Below, piece by piece: positions 26,429 through 36,178 of a stretch of 64,000 bases of DNA. The position numbers and the translations under genes were made by a program. The notes beneath the pieces were generated by a model. It did not search any database. It worked only from the letters and a program-made list of their open reading frames with translations, and had not been told where the DNA came from. Positions within the stretch are counted from its first letter, which is position 1. Each line of letters starts with the position of its first letter. This DNA comes from Trichomonas vaginalis G3 (taxonomy: Eukaryota > Parabasalia > Trichomonadida > Trichomonadidae), in assembly GCF_026262505.1 (NCBI RefSeq), contig NC_067203.1:7750001-7814000 (forward strand). Reading direction: 5' to 3'.

Positions 26429-29413
26429 TTATAGCTTTATAGGTTTTTGGACATTCAATCGATACTCATCAATCATTCGTTGGATAGAATCAACAATCTT
26501 TGTTGCATCTTCAAGGCTTAATCCTGCATTTCTCAAAATCCGATTCTTATCAGCTTCATTTAAGTTGTTAAACATCAACAACAAATCTCCATCAACAAAT
26601 TTACCTGTTCCGACTTCTTTTCCATTTCGAATCACGTTCCTCCAACTCATATTTGTTTCACAACAAATGTCGAAGCACAAAGATCTCATTGCTCTGTAAA
26701 GAGAAATTGTTTTCTCTTGGTTTTCTTTCAAATTAAATAGAGAAACAATTGACCCACTCTTTGTTGAAAAAGTAACAGGAGGGGAAGAAAATCCTGCAAC
26801 AATTTCAGCGCAAACATTGAAAGAAGAATCAATTTTCATCCTGTTTTGGATGATTTTGAGTCCAAGAGCTGTTCCATCTTTTTCAAGAGCTAAAACTAAG
26901 TCATTCGATATCGCACATGCAAATTTCAGTTTCTTTGTTGTTATGTCTCTTGTTACTTCTGTCGCAATGCCATTTATCACTGAGTAAATAACACAATTCG
27001 AAAATTCATCTCCATAAATAACAAAACAGCTGTTTGGACTTGTCAAACTCGAACAGCAACTTCTTCCTGGAACTGTTGAAGTTACTTTCAACAAAACAAT
27101 TTCAGGATAAACTTTATCAAAATTAGAGGTTTTTTCTTCCGAATTTTTTTGACATTTTTCTTCAGAAATTAAATTTTTGTCAGTTTTTTCTTCAGAATCT
27201 GACAATTCTAGTTTTTCAATTTCTGGGGAAATTATTGATAATAAATGGCCATGAGCAACAGCAATGAAAAGTTTGTCAACGAAACAAATTTGATGAGGTT
27301 TTCCGCTGAGAGAAATTTCAGAAATTTTCTCCAATTTCGGCGAATAAATTGTCAAAATCGAATTCGAATAAAATGAAGATAAAACAGCCAAATAATTCTT
27401 CTGGTTTATCTTTATCCATTCCATTTTACAAGGAACTTCTCCTGGTTTCAATTTAAATGGTTTCAAACGCGGCGAAATTATTTCACAATGATCTTGACTA
27501 AAAACACCGAAAACAAATGGACAATCATCATTTTCATCAAAACAGAAACAAGTGACATTTGATTCTTTGACATAATATTCAACTAAATGACTGTGATGTA
27601 AAGTTGTGTCACTTTTTAGAAATTCACAATTTTCTTCTGTCAAAAACACAAACAAATCATTAAATTTGCAGCAATCAATTGAATAATTCGCTGTCAGATA
27701 TTCAACTTTGTTCTTTTCTGTAATGAAACCACTTTGATTTCCAACGATAAATGGTTTATCATCAATGATTTTGAGTTTTGAAACTAAATTATCAGTAATT
27801 TTTTCTTTCATTCTTTCTTTGTTGATTTTATAAACAGATTTTGATGTTGATAAATAAATTTCTCCATTAAATGTCAAAAGTGAAGTGATCATCTGATCAA
27901 AATCAATTTTTTCTTCTTTGAAATCAGAAAATGAAAAAATGTAAATTTTGTCACTTTTCCAATCGTTAAAAACCGCCATTTGATTATCACAATTAACACA
28001 AGAACATTCTACATCAAATACTTTTTTCTCTAGTTTTAAGGTGTTGTGATAATAAACTGTCACTTTTTTGGAATCTGCCACAACAAAATTTTCCAAATTT
28101 TTCGAAATAGAAGCGAAATAAATTTCGGAATCAAAAATTTCGTTTAAAATTGTTTCCGAATTTTTGATAAATAAAACTTGATTTTTCGTGATTTGTATGA
28201 AATCATTAATATCTTTGCCTTCTAAACAAAGTGTCCTTGAATTACAAATGATTTTTGTAAATTCATTTTGAGAGTAATTTTTGTCAAAAATAACCGTTTT
28301 GTCAAAAGTTGACAAAACAAGATTTTCACCTAAAGAAAATAAATCTGACCCATTTGTGATGTCAAATTTTGCCAAAACGGTTGTGTCAGAACCGTTTTCA
28401 ATTGACCTCACTTTTCCATCTTTTGTTACGAACATGTTCCTGAGCATGCACTTAGCAGTCGAAAAAGCAGCAAAAGTGTCAAAGACGATAAGATTTTTAT
28501 CGAAAAATTTCAACAAATTTGAATCTCCATTTTGAGAAATTTTGAGATAAAAATTATGTGGTAAACGAATGATTTCTGAGGCTCTTGATAGTGCAAGCTG
28601 CTTCTTCTCCATGTTCTGCATTCCTTTTATCACGGCAGTGTATGTTTGGCCGATTGCGTCCGAAATTAAACAAATTGAATCTGATATCTCGGTAAGTGTA
28701 ACGATTTCTGGTATTTTTGTCTGTATGGTGGTGAATTTGTCCTCTCCTTCAATGAAAGTAACTGTTTTGTTGTGGCAAACTGCTGCTAAATATCCATGAT
28801 ATTTTGTAATATAAGGCATTTCTGTTTCCCCATCAAGATTGACATCAAAAACGAATGAAACATCGTTATCCGTAATCTTGAAGAATGCAACAAGTAGTCC
28901 ATTTGAAAAATCACGGCCTAAAACTGCAAAATCTGTTTCATCTCCTGGAGTAGTAACAATACCGTATATTTTTGAGAATGTAATATTGACATTGAAGCTA
29001 TTTTCGACAAGTTTGTTTTGGTTTAGAGTAAAAATTGTCAATGTTCTCTTTCTAGTATGCGTAATAATGCATTTTTCGGATGATGCTATAATTGGCTTGG
29101 TTTTTTCACCGATGAGACCTGATATATGAGATTTTTGGACGCATCTAAATGAATCATTTTTGATATCTATCAAATAAAAAGTTTCGTTATCGAGTAAAAC
29201 GGCCAAAAATGACAAGTATACATCTTCTATAACAGATATTCGAGAAATATTACCGAAAATCTGCCTTATAACTGGTCGATTTAATTTTTCGCCTGAAAAA
29301 CTAAATGTTAGTATTTCATTTCCTCGAGACATGTATACTTTCTGCTCTGTTTCAGATGCACAGCATGAAGTTATAATACTTGGTCCATGAATTGAGCAAA
29401 AAGCATAACACAT
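26429..29413 (-). CDS. DDB1/CPSF-A family beta-propeller protein
   Basis: The 994-residue protein is close to the length of DDB1/CPSF160/SF3b130 family members, which form three beta propellers. The N-terminus (MCYAFCSIHGPSIITSCCAS) and repeated short beta blades fit. The C-terminal region shows the CPSF_A landmarks: SLCFDICCETNMSWRNVI, then GTGKFVDGDLLLMFNNL, close to the DDB1 FIDGDLIE signature, then a helical tail (EDATKIVDSIQRMIDEYR). DDB1 links substrate receptors to Cul4 ligases, while CPSF160 and SF3b130 act in 3'-end formation and splicing. The FVDGDL tail favours a DDB1-like role, but the subfamily is inferred. A Ser/Glu/Lys-rich insertion (about residues 735-770) separates two propellers. 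Confidence 0.75.
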   Translation of the reverse strand: MCYAFCSIHGPSIITSCCASETEQKVYMSRGNEILTFSFSGEKLNRPVIRQIFGNISRISVIEDVYLSFLAVLLDNETFYLIDIKNDSFRCVQKSHISGLIGEKTKPIIASSEKCIITHTRKRTLTIFTLNQNKLVENSFNVNITFSKIYGIVTTPGDETDFAVLGRDFSNGLLVAFFKITDNDVSFVFDVNLDGETEMPYITKYHGYLAAVCHNKTVTFIEGEDKFTTIQTKIPEIVTLTEISDSICLISDAIGQTYTAVIKGMQNMEKKQLALSRASEIIRLPHNFYLKISQNGDSNLLKFFDKNLIVFDTFAAFSTAKCMLRNMFVTKDGKVRSIENGSDTTVLAKFDITNGSDLFSLGENLVLSTFDKTVIFDKNYSQNEFTKIICNSRTLCLEGKDINDFIQITKNQVLFIKNSETILNEIFDSEIYFASISKNLENFVVADSKKVTVYYHNTLKLEKKVFDVECSCVNCDNQMAVFNDWKSDKIYIFSFSDFKEEKIDFDQMITSLLTFNGEIYLSTSKSVYKINKERMKEKITDNLVSKLKIIDDKPFIVGNQSGFITEKNKVEYLTANYSIDCCKFNDLFVFLTEENCEFLKSDTTLHHSHLVEYYVKESNVTCFCFDENDDCPFVFGVFSQDHCEIISPRLKPFKLKPGEVPCKMEWIKINQKNYLAVLSSFYSNSILTIYSPKLEKISEISLSGKPHQICFVDKLFIAVAHGHLLSIISPEIEKLELSDSEEKTDKNLISEEKCQKNSEEKTSNFDKVYPEIVLLKVTSTVPGRSCCSSLTSPNSCFVIYGDEFSNCVIYSVINGIATEVTRDITTKKLKFACAISNDLVLALEKDGTALGLKIIQNRMKIDSSFNVCAEIVAGFSSPPVTFSTKSGSIVSLFNLKENQEKTISLYRAMRSLCFDICCETNMSWRNVIRNGKEVGTGKFVDGDLLLMFNNLNEADKNRILRNAGLSLEDATKIVDSIQRMIDEYRLNVQKPIKL

Positions 29414-30009
29414 TATATTTCTGTCACTTTTTTAAACAAAAAATTTTTTAGAACATTGTTTCCACAGGTAAAATCAAACTTTTACTTTATGTTATCATTT
29501 GCTTTATGATTGTAAAAGCTTTGTTAACTCAATGATATATCATTCTTCGATATTTAGACCAAATAAGGATGTCGTTTTGCAAAAGAAACATATTAAGAAG
29601 AAATAACTAACAATTTTTTCCCCTTCATCTCATATCAGGCGTCGTAACTCATAAATAACGATAGCACAAAAAAGAGTGAAGCACTATAAAATCATGAATA
29701 AATGTTTTTCGACATTCTTTTATCAAATTCTAAATTAGATTTTGGGAAATCATATACAATATTCACTTTCCTAATTAAGAGCGTAACCAATAGATATTGT
29801 TAATGTATGTCTAATTCAATATATTATGATTATGTTCAAATTCAGTAATAAATCAATATCATATTTATGGGTTCTTAGTCATTTGAAGTCTTGTAATCTT
29901 ATTAATAAAACGCTTTCATGAAAGTGATTTTAATTATAAAACTAAAACAGAGATTTGATCAATATCTTCGATTTTATGGAAGCTCTTGTTCTTATTTTCA
30001 ATTAATGTT
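29414..30009. other. AT-rich intergenic region
   Basis: No gene or repeat array is seen. The sequence is AT-rich and ends at the ankyrin remnant at 30,010. Confidence 0.5.
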
Positions 30010-30197
30010 ATGAATAAAAACGAAGAGATAGCAGAAATTCTTATTGCAAATAGTGTGGATATCTATTCAAAAGAAGAACAGGGTGAACTGCTCTTCATTT
30101 AGCAGCCACAAATAATTACAAAAAACTAACAGAAATCATTATTGCAAATGATACTGATATTAATGCTAAAGACGAAGAAGGATCAAGAAGGAATTAA
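30010..30197 (+). pseudogene. Decayed ankyrin-repeat remnant
   Basis: The first part reads NEEIAEILIANSVDIYSKEE. After a one-base frame change the next frame reads TALHLAATNNYKKLTEIII followed by NDTDINAKDEEG. Together they match about one and a half ankyrin repeats of the trichomonad type. There is no intact start-to-stop frame, and the flanks have decayed beyond recognition. It is probably a relic of an ankyrin gene duplicated near the intact one that follows. Confidence 0.65.
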
Positions 30198-30549
30198 CCA
30201 GATTCAGTGATTATTCCAACTATTCCGGTTTCATTGTGAGTTCCGTCGTTTAAAATTATTGATACCTTAGTCTAATTTACAATGTTGCTAGCAACAATGA
30301 TTCGAAATCAATATCATATCGGAGGAATTCCCTATCCCATATTTGTTAAACAATTTTGATTGAAATAACTACGATTAACATAGCTCATATTCAACATACT
30401 GCATGTTGTAAGGTTTCGATATCATAAATTTAGAGTTTTTAATTCAAAATTATTTTTCTTATGCTATAAATGAAAATTAATAAGATCATTTTATAATTTA
30501 TCGAAAAGTTAATGTTATATTATGAAAAATTCATCAAATTTTAAAGCAA

Positions 30550-31153
30550 ATGATGGATGATGTTGAAAAAGCTTTTGCAGCTTGTGTCAAAAACAACTTA
30601 GCTGAGCTTAAAAAGTGCACTGAAACCAAATCAGTGCTGACCAAATTAGTATTATTTCGTTTCTAACATTCAGCAAAATGGAAAAAGTTTAATGACTGTT
30701 GCAATTGAAAATGATAGTTACGAATGCATGCAGTACTTAGTAGATTCTGGTATAGATCTTGAACAATGCGATAATACAGGCAAATGTCCAATTCATTTTG
30801 CAGTAATACTTAATAAGAAACAAGGCTTAATTATGCTACTACATCATGGAACAGATCCAAATATACAAGATGGTGATGGATATACTCCATTACATTGGGC
30901 AGTTCAAAAACAAAATGAAAATTTTGTTGAAATTTTGGTTGAATTCAAAGCTAACTCCAATTTCGGAGATTTTGAAGGTATAACCCCTCTTGAAATGGCA
31001 AAAGCAATGAAATTAGATAACATTTTAACAATTATGGAAAGAAGTAAAGAACCTCCTCCACAAGTAGAAACATTTTCTGGATGCTCTATATTCGGATATG
31101 TATTTGGTGGAAAAGCAGAACCACAAGTGCTTCCTTCCAAATCAAAAAAGTAA
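30550..31153 (+). CDS. Small ankyrin-repeat protein, probable 25-nt intron
   Basis: Exon 1 (30,550-30,648) encodes 33 residues beginning MMDDVEKAFAACVKNN, a helical ankyrin-like start. Exon 2 (30,674-31,153) continues QNGKSLMTVAIENDSYECMQ. Three ankyrin repeats follow (KCPIHFAVILNKKQGLIMLL, YTPLHWAVQKQNENFVEILV, ITPLEMAKAMKLDN) and then a Pro/Lys-rich tail. Without splicing, the first frame stops after 38 codons. Removing 30,649-30,673 gives one 192-residue frame. Ankyrin proteins bind other proteins, and no enzyme domain is present. If splicing is wrong, exon 2 alone could start at 30,692, but that would cut the first repeat. Confidence 0.75.
30649..30673 (+). other. Probable 25-nt trichomonad intron
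   Basis: It begins GTATTA and ends TCTAACATTCAG. Trichomonad introns carry a fused branch-point/3' splice motif close to ACTAACACACAG, and this copy matches 9 of 12 positions, including CTAAC and CAG. The length, 25 nt, is one base more than a multiple of three, and removing it joins two frames that are otherwise one base out of register, in phase 0. Intact ankyrin-type coding lies on both sides. Confidence 0.7.
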
Positions 31154-31347
31154 ATAGTATTGTGTTTTATTTAAATCGTCAAATATTAAATACACTTTTC
31201 CTGTATTGGATTTAATCAAATATAAAAGTCACAATTAATAATCCTGATAAATAAATTTTATTACATTTTGAGTTTATAATTGAAATAATTAGAAGAATTA
31301 ATGTATAAATGCTTCTTTATATAATTACAAACAATGTTTAGTGTTAG

Positions 31348-32685
31348 TTAATTTTCATTTAATTCTGAGTTAACAAGATTCAGTAATTGGCCTGAAAGCT
31401 CGGAAACTTCGCTTTTACTATCATTTTCATTATCTTCTAACTCATCCCAGCCATCAAATTCAACAATTTTTTCGTGAATTAGAGCTTGAACTTTGAAATC
31501 CCCGGATTTTGAAGAATTAATGCAAATGATAATGGATTTAATTGAATAAGAAATGTATTTTCTATATTGTAACTGATCTTCAAGGTATTCAATTAATTCA
31601 ATATCTTCCAAAATCAATTTATTAATTTCCTGAGGTTCTAAACTGCTAAGATAGTTAAATAAAAATGTAACAAAGTGCTCTTTAACTTCAGATATAGCCT
31701 TTGTCTTGATATATTCAAATATTTCATGAAAATATTCATTAGTAATAAGTGTTTGATATAATTCAGGTATTTGATTGAACAATTCTGCTAATAGATTGAA
31801 AGATGACTTTTGTAGATCAGTAGTTCCATTAAATGTATAAAAAATAATTTGATCAAAATTAATTTCAGGAATAAAATGTTTTTGAAGCATCAAAGTTATA
31901 CAATCAATTGCAAAAGTAATCAGCTCATGAACATCCTCGATAGCTTCAGATTCTGAAAGAATCGAATTAATTAAGCCAATAATTCCATGATGATGCAAAA
32001 TTCCTAAGTCAAGATCATCCGGCCAGTTCTCAATCATGTAATGGAAACGACTAATTATATCAGATGCAGAATTTCCAATATCTTTTTCAATAGATTTTTC
32101 AAAAGCTTCCAAAATATCAAACGCTTGAGATGGAAAAACACCTTTCACAATACTTTCGGCAGAGTAATATGCTACTGCGCTAATTGCATCTTCTAAACGA
32201 TGGCTATATTTTTATGAAGAATCAATCAAAAATCTAACTGGAATTTTCTCTAAAATATTAAAGCATACATCTTTTGAAATAGTTAAAATTAATCCAAGAG
32301 AATTAACAATCAAAATAAATGAGTCACTACTAAGTTCGCATTCAAATAATAAAAATAAAAATCCGCAAACTTCGACAAAATTATTCTCTAAAAATGCGTT
32401 TTAAAACGTATTTTTGAACTCAAGTAGCATCATGCAGGTGCTCAAAGCATTTTCTTGAATTAAAGGAAAATCATATTTGGACAACTCAAGTAATATCTGA
32501 AAAATTCCTGATTTTTGGGCGTCATCGCAAGATGTAGCTTCATAATTTTCTAAAAAACTATAAATTTCGTTCAATTTAACAATTATTTTTTCCGGTAATG
32601 TGTTTTTAAAGTATGATTCTGTTAAAAATTCTCGCAAAAATGTATCATAAGATTCTTTGTTATTAAAAAAAACAAGTTCTTGCAA
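31348..32685 (-). pseudogene. Helical-repeat (ARM/HEAT-like) gene with two in-frame stops
   Basis: One reading frame runs from about 32,685 down to 31,348 (446 codons), broken only by TAA codons at 32,401-32,403 and 32,212-32,214. No base has been gained or lost between the parts, and the sequence between the stops (VCGFLFLLFECELSSDSFIL, then LGLILTISKDVCFNILEKIP) is clearly coding-like. The protein is leucine/isoleucine-rich and helical, with repeated about 40-residue units as in ARM/HEAT proteins. It ends in an acidic tail, WDELEDNENDSKSEVSE. No ATG is found at the upstream end. It looks like a recently inactivated host gene. Confidence 0.7.
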
Positions 32686-32866
32686 AGAATCTTATTATGC
32701 ATACTGGATACTAGATATTCAGTTAGATAGATTGAATTTGCTTGCATATTCTTTCCTAGTACATTTTGATGCTTTTCAATCCTTCTTCTTTATAATTCAT
32801 TGACACTGTTATCTTTTTTTACTGTCTTTGACGATTTGATTATCAAAACTTATGACTCACCCAAAG
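32686..32866. other. Short intergenic stretch before ankyrin cassette
   Basis: AT-rich sequence with no gene. The sequence shared with the 58-kb paralogue starts at about 32,870. Confidence 0.4.
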
Positions 32867-32869
32867 ATG

Positions 32870-32933
32870 AACGATAGAGGAGGTTTGGTCTTTAGCACAC
32901 CCTTAAGTCAAAAAAAAAACTTTACAAATTTTA
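32870..32933 (+). promoter_or_regulatory. Duplicated ankyrin-gene leader
   Basis: The 64 bases from GAACGATAGAGGAGGTTTGG to the ATG are nearly identical to those at 58,470-58,532, including TTTAGCACACCCTTAAGTC and ACTTTACAAATTTTA. The flanks further upstream are unrelated. The conserved block therefore marks the edge of the duplicated gene cassette and probably contains its promoter. Confidence 0.65.
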
Positions 32934-34610
32934 ATGAGTCGGGGAATTGTTCTGAACTACGAATATATTGGCTCACATATCAAAGATTATATTGAAGCGG
33001 ATAATCTCTTCAGTACATTCGAAGTAGAAGATATCGAATCAATCATGAAATTCGCGAATTTAACACCTGATGAGTTCAATTCTCTTCTTGCGCAATCTCA
33101 TTCTGTCATTTCAGCACATGAGTTGTATACTTGCACTCGAAATGCAAATATTTCAATAAACAACTTACAAGATGCCATTTCAACACTTAAATCAGTTCAA
33201 AAGTACATGAATATGCGAATCTTCGAAGGAATTATTGGCATTTTACAACAATTACAAAAGGATCAATCCATTACAACAAATAAAATCGAAAAACTTCAAG
33301 CAGATTTAAAACAGATCCAAAAAGAAAAAGAAAACGTTGAGAAAGAGATGCAAACTCTTCACTCTCAACTAAAAGAGAAAGAAGGAAACGATTTACCAAA
33401 AGAATTTCTTTCGAAAATTTCCGAACTTAAAAATTCTGAAGATTTCGATCAAATCTACAAATTCTTTGAAGAAATTTCAGAAAAAGGAAATCAAAAAATG
33501 ATGCAAAAAGCATGTGACGAAGAACTTTGGAAAAAACAAGATGATTATTATGGTAGAAATGTACTTCATGAAGCATCTTCACAAGGAAATCTGAGACTTG
33601 TTAAATCTCTCATTGAATGTGGCTGTGACAAAGAAATCAACAGTAAAAATGGTGGTACAGCTCTATACTGGGCATCAAGAGATGGTAAACTTGACGTTGT
33701 TCAATATCTTATCTCAGTTGGAGCTAATAAAGAAGCAAAGACTAATGATGGATGTACTCCACTCATTCTTGCATCATTAAATGGTTATCTTGAAGTTGTT
33801 AAATATCTTATCTCAGTTGGAGCTAATAAAGAAGCAAAGACTAATGATGGATGTACTCCACTCATTTATGCATCAATAAGTCGTCAACTTGAAGTTGTTC
33901 AATATCTTATCTCAGTTGGAGCTAATAAAGAAGCAAAGGATAATAATGGAAATACTCCACTCATTCGGGCATCAGAATATAATAAACTTGAAGTTGTTCA
34001 ATATCTTATCTCAGTTGGAGCTAATAAAGAAGCAAAGGATAATAATGGAAATACTCCACTCATTTGGGCATCAAGATATGGTCATCTTGAAGTTGTTCAA
34101 TATCTTATCTCAGTTAGAGCTAATAAAGAAGCAAAGGATAAATATGGATCTACTCCACTCATTTGGGCATCAATAAGTGGTCGTCTTGAAGTTGTTCAAT
34201 ATCTTATCTCAGTTGGAGCTAATAAAGAAGCAAAGGATAATTCTGGATATACTCCACTCATTCGGGCATCAGAATATAATAAACTTGAAGTTGTTCAATA
34301 TCTTATCTCAGTTGGAGCTAATAAAGAAGCAAAGGATAATAATGGAAATACTCCACTCATTTGGGCATCAAGATATGGTCATCTTGAAGTTGTTCAATAT
34401 CTTATCTCAGTTAGAGCTAATAAAGAAGCAAAGGATAAATATGGATCTACTCCACTCATTTGGGCATCAATAAGTGGTCGTCTTGAAGTTGTTCAATATC
34501 TTATCTCAGTTGGAGCTAATAAAGAAGCAAAGGATAATGAAGGAAAAACAGCACTTTATTATTCGAAAGGAGCAGTAAGAGAATATTTATTATCAATTGC
34601 AAGAAAATAA
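32934..34610 (+). CDS. Ankyrin protein with ten near-identical repeats (558 aa)
   Basis: Residues 1-110 form a conserved trichomonad N-terminal domain (MSRGIVLNYEYIGSHIKDYI, FEVEDIESIMKFANLTPDEF) of unknown role. Residues about 110-150 form a coiled coil (EKLQADLKQIQKEKENVEKE). From about residue 203 come ten full 33-residue ankyrin repeats and a half repeat (LEVVQYLISVGANKEAKDNN as the common core) with the terminal YYSKGAVREYL. A three-repeat block (RASEYNKL, WASRYGHL, WASISGRL) occurs twice almost unchanged, which points to recent unequal exchange. It is a likely protein-protein scaffold in the cytoplasm. A paralogue with five repeats lies at 58,533. Confidence 0.9.
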   Translation: MSRGIVLNYEYIGSHIKDYIEADNLFSTFEVEDIESIMKFANLTPDEFNSLLAQSHSVISAHELYTCTRNANISINNLQDAISTLKSVQKYMNMRIFEGIIGILQQLQKDQSITTNKIEKLQADLKQIQKEKENVEKEMQTLHSQLKEKEGNDLPKEFLSKISELKNSEDFDQIYKFFEEISEKGNQKMMQKACDEELWKKQDDYYGRNVLHEASSQGNLRLVKSLIECGCDKEINSKNGGTALYWASRDGKLDVVQYLISVGANKEAKTNDGCTPLILASLNGYLEVVKYLISVGANKEAKTNDGCTPLIYASISRQLEVVQYLISVGANKEAKDNNGNTPLIRASEYNKLEVVQYLISVGANKEAKDNNGNTPLIWASRYGHLEVVQYLISVRANKEAKDKYGSTPLIWASISGRLEVVQYLISVGANKEAKDNSGYTPLIRASEYNKLEVVQYLISVGANKEAKDNNGNTPLIWASRYGHLEVVQYLISVRANKEAKDKYGSTPLIWASISGRLEVVQYLISVGANKEAKDNEGKTALYYSKGAVREYLLSIARK

Positions 34611-35252
34611 TTTCTTGATATACTTGGTTATTATCTCTCAACCATTGTTGCAAAAGATAAAGTTAATATTTTTTTTTTGAATAAATTTTCACTTTCTGAT
34701 ATGCTATGAAAAAAATCAATATACATTTATTTTAATATCAGAAAAGTATAGCAGTCATATTAAGTACTATATAGTGATTGACATTTACTTTCTTCTGACC
34801 AAAAAATATTAACATATGGCCTTAGATTATTGGGATAGAAAGCTTGTGTGTCAAAAAAATTATGACACGGCCTTCAATTTAGATGTTTAAGGTTAATTTT
34901 CAATGACGCTTCACGCCAGTTGTCAAAAATTTGAAATAAGTTAGATGGGAGTAATTGCTGCCTTAATTTTTATTCACTAATCTATAGAGCTGATTCTTGC
35001 CATGTGATGAGTTTTTTATAAAACTCCTATTCCAATTTATTAATCATTCATATTCTTATTAAGTGTTAAAAAACCGCCGTTTGAGAGGAAAATTGAGAGC
35101 CCCGATGTATACTTTTTGACATTGTCAAAAACTTTGAAAGGACCAAAAAAATTTTAGTGTCAGAAAGTTTACAAATGTATACTTTCTGACAAACAGACTC
35201 TCAGAAAGTACTCAAACTGCGGTTTTTAATTTCCGCACTTTTTTTGGCGATC
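34611..35252. other. Duplicated 3' flank and intergenic DNA
   Basis: The first about 100 bases (TATTATCTCTCAACCATTGT, then GCAAAAGATAAAGTTAATAT) match the flank after the 59,714 stop, so the duplication includes the 3' end. The rest has no gene. Words such as TGTATACTTTCTGACAAA recur at 35,108 and 35,175, which may be relics of a small repeat. Confidence 0.6.
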
Positions 35253-36178
35253 TTAAGGGTGCACCCGTATGTACGTTTATTTGAGAGGAGGAGGATTACC
35301 CTCTCAATTTTGAGGGATTCGTTAGTTTATTTTCTCGATGAATATGCAATAAAATTTGATTTTTACCTTATCAATATACTTCATATAATATACACATGTT
35401 TATGTAAAAACTTTTTCCCAAAATCCTCAGGAATTAAGGGATTTTTGAATTTTAAGAATTTAGGGTTGTACAAACTGGCACAATTTTGCGGGCCGCGTGC
35501 CAACTCCTGGCACGCGGCCAAAATCAAAAAAGTGGCCAAAAATCGGGCCTCGTGGCGTGGAAAGGGTGGAGCCCGAAGGGCGACATCCTTTCCACGCCAC
35601 TCGGCCTATGACCACAATTATATAATATGCTCATTATTATTTTTTTCTTTTTCTCTTTTCTTTCTTCTTTTTTTCTAGTTTTGGAAAGGAAAAAGTAAAA
35701 AATTTAATAATTAATTTTATTACTATGAAAATATACTTTTTAGCTTATATTGTAAGCTGTGAGAGTTTTAAGTGATGGAAGATATAAATCAAATTTGAAA
35801 TTCAACAAATCTTGTTATGATTAAGTTGAATATTGTACTCTAATTAAGAGTTTTCAGTTATGAACTCAGGTATTATATAATAAAAGTATAACTCAGATAA
35901 TAAAGAGGTTTTTAAAATGTAGATCTGAAAATCAAACTACCATGTTTGATATGATTAAGTTGAATAATGTTATTTTATTAAATGGTTCAAATCTGTGAAA
36001 TCGGCAATTACAAATTAAAGGCGTAGTTCAAAAAATTAAAGAGATTTTAAAAATTTAATATCAGAATTAAACTAAAAAAAGGATTTAGTTATTTCAGTAA
36101 TTATCAGAAAAGGTTAAAAAGATAGGGTAAGTAATGAGACTTGAGTGAGATGTGAGAAATCATATGTAAATAATTAGA

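Noticed and set aside
31348-32685. Stop-codon reassignment (TAA read as sense)
   Set aside because: Intact genes in the window end with TAA as an ordinary stop, so two TAA codons in this frame are better read as inactivation.
35244-35678. 144-residue plus-strand frame
   Set aside because: It runs from the TTAA element's left end into the MULE-like terminus and is explained by those repeats.
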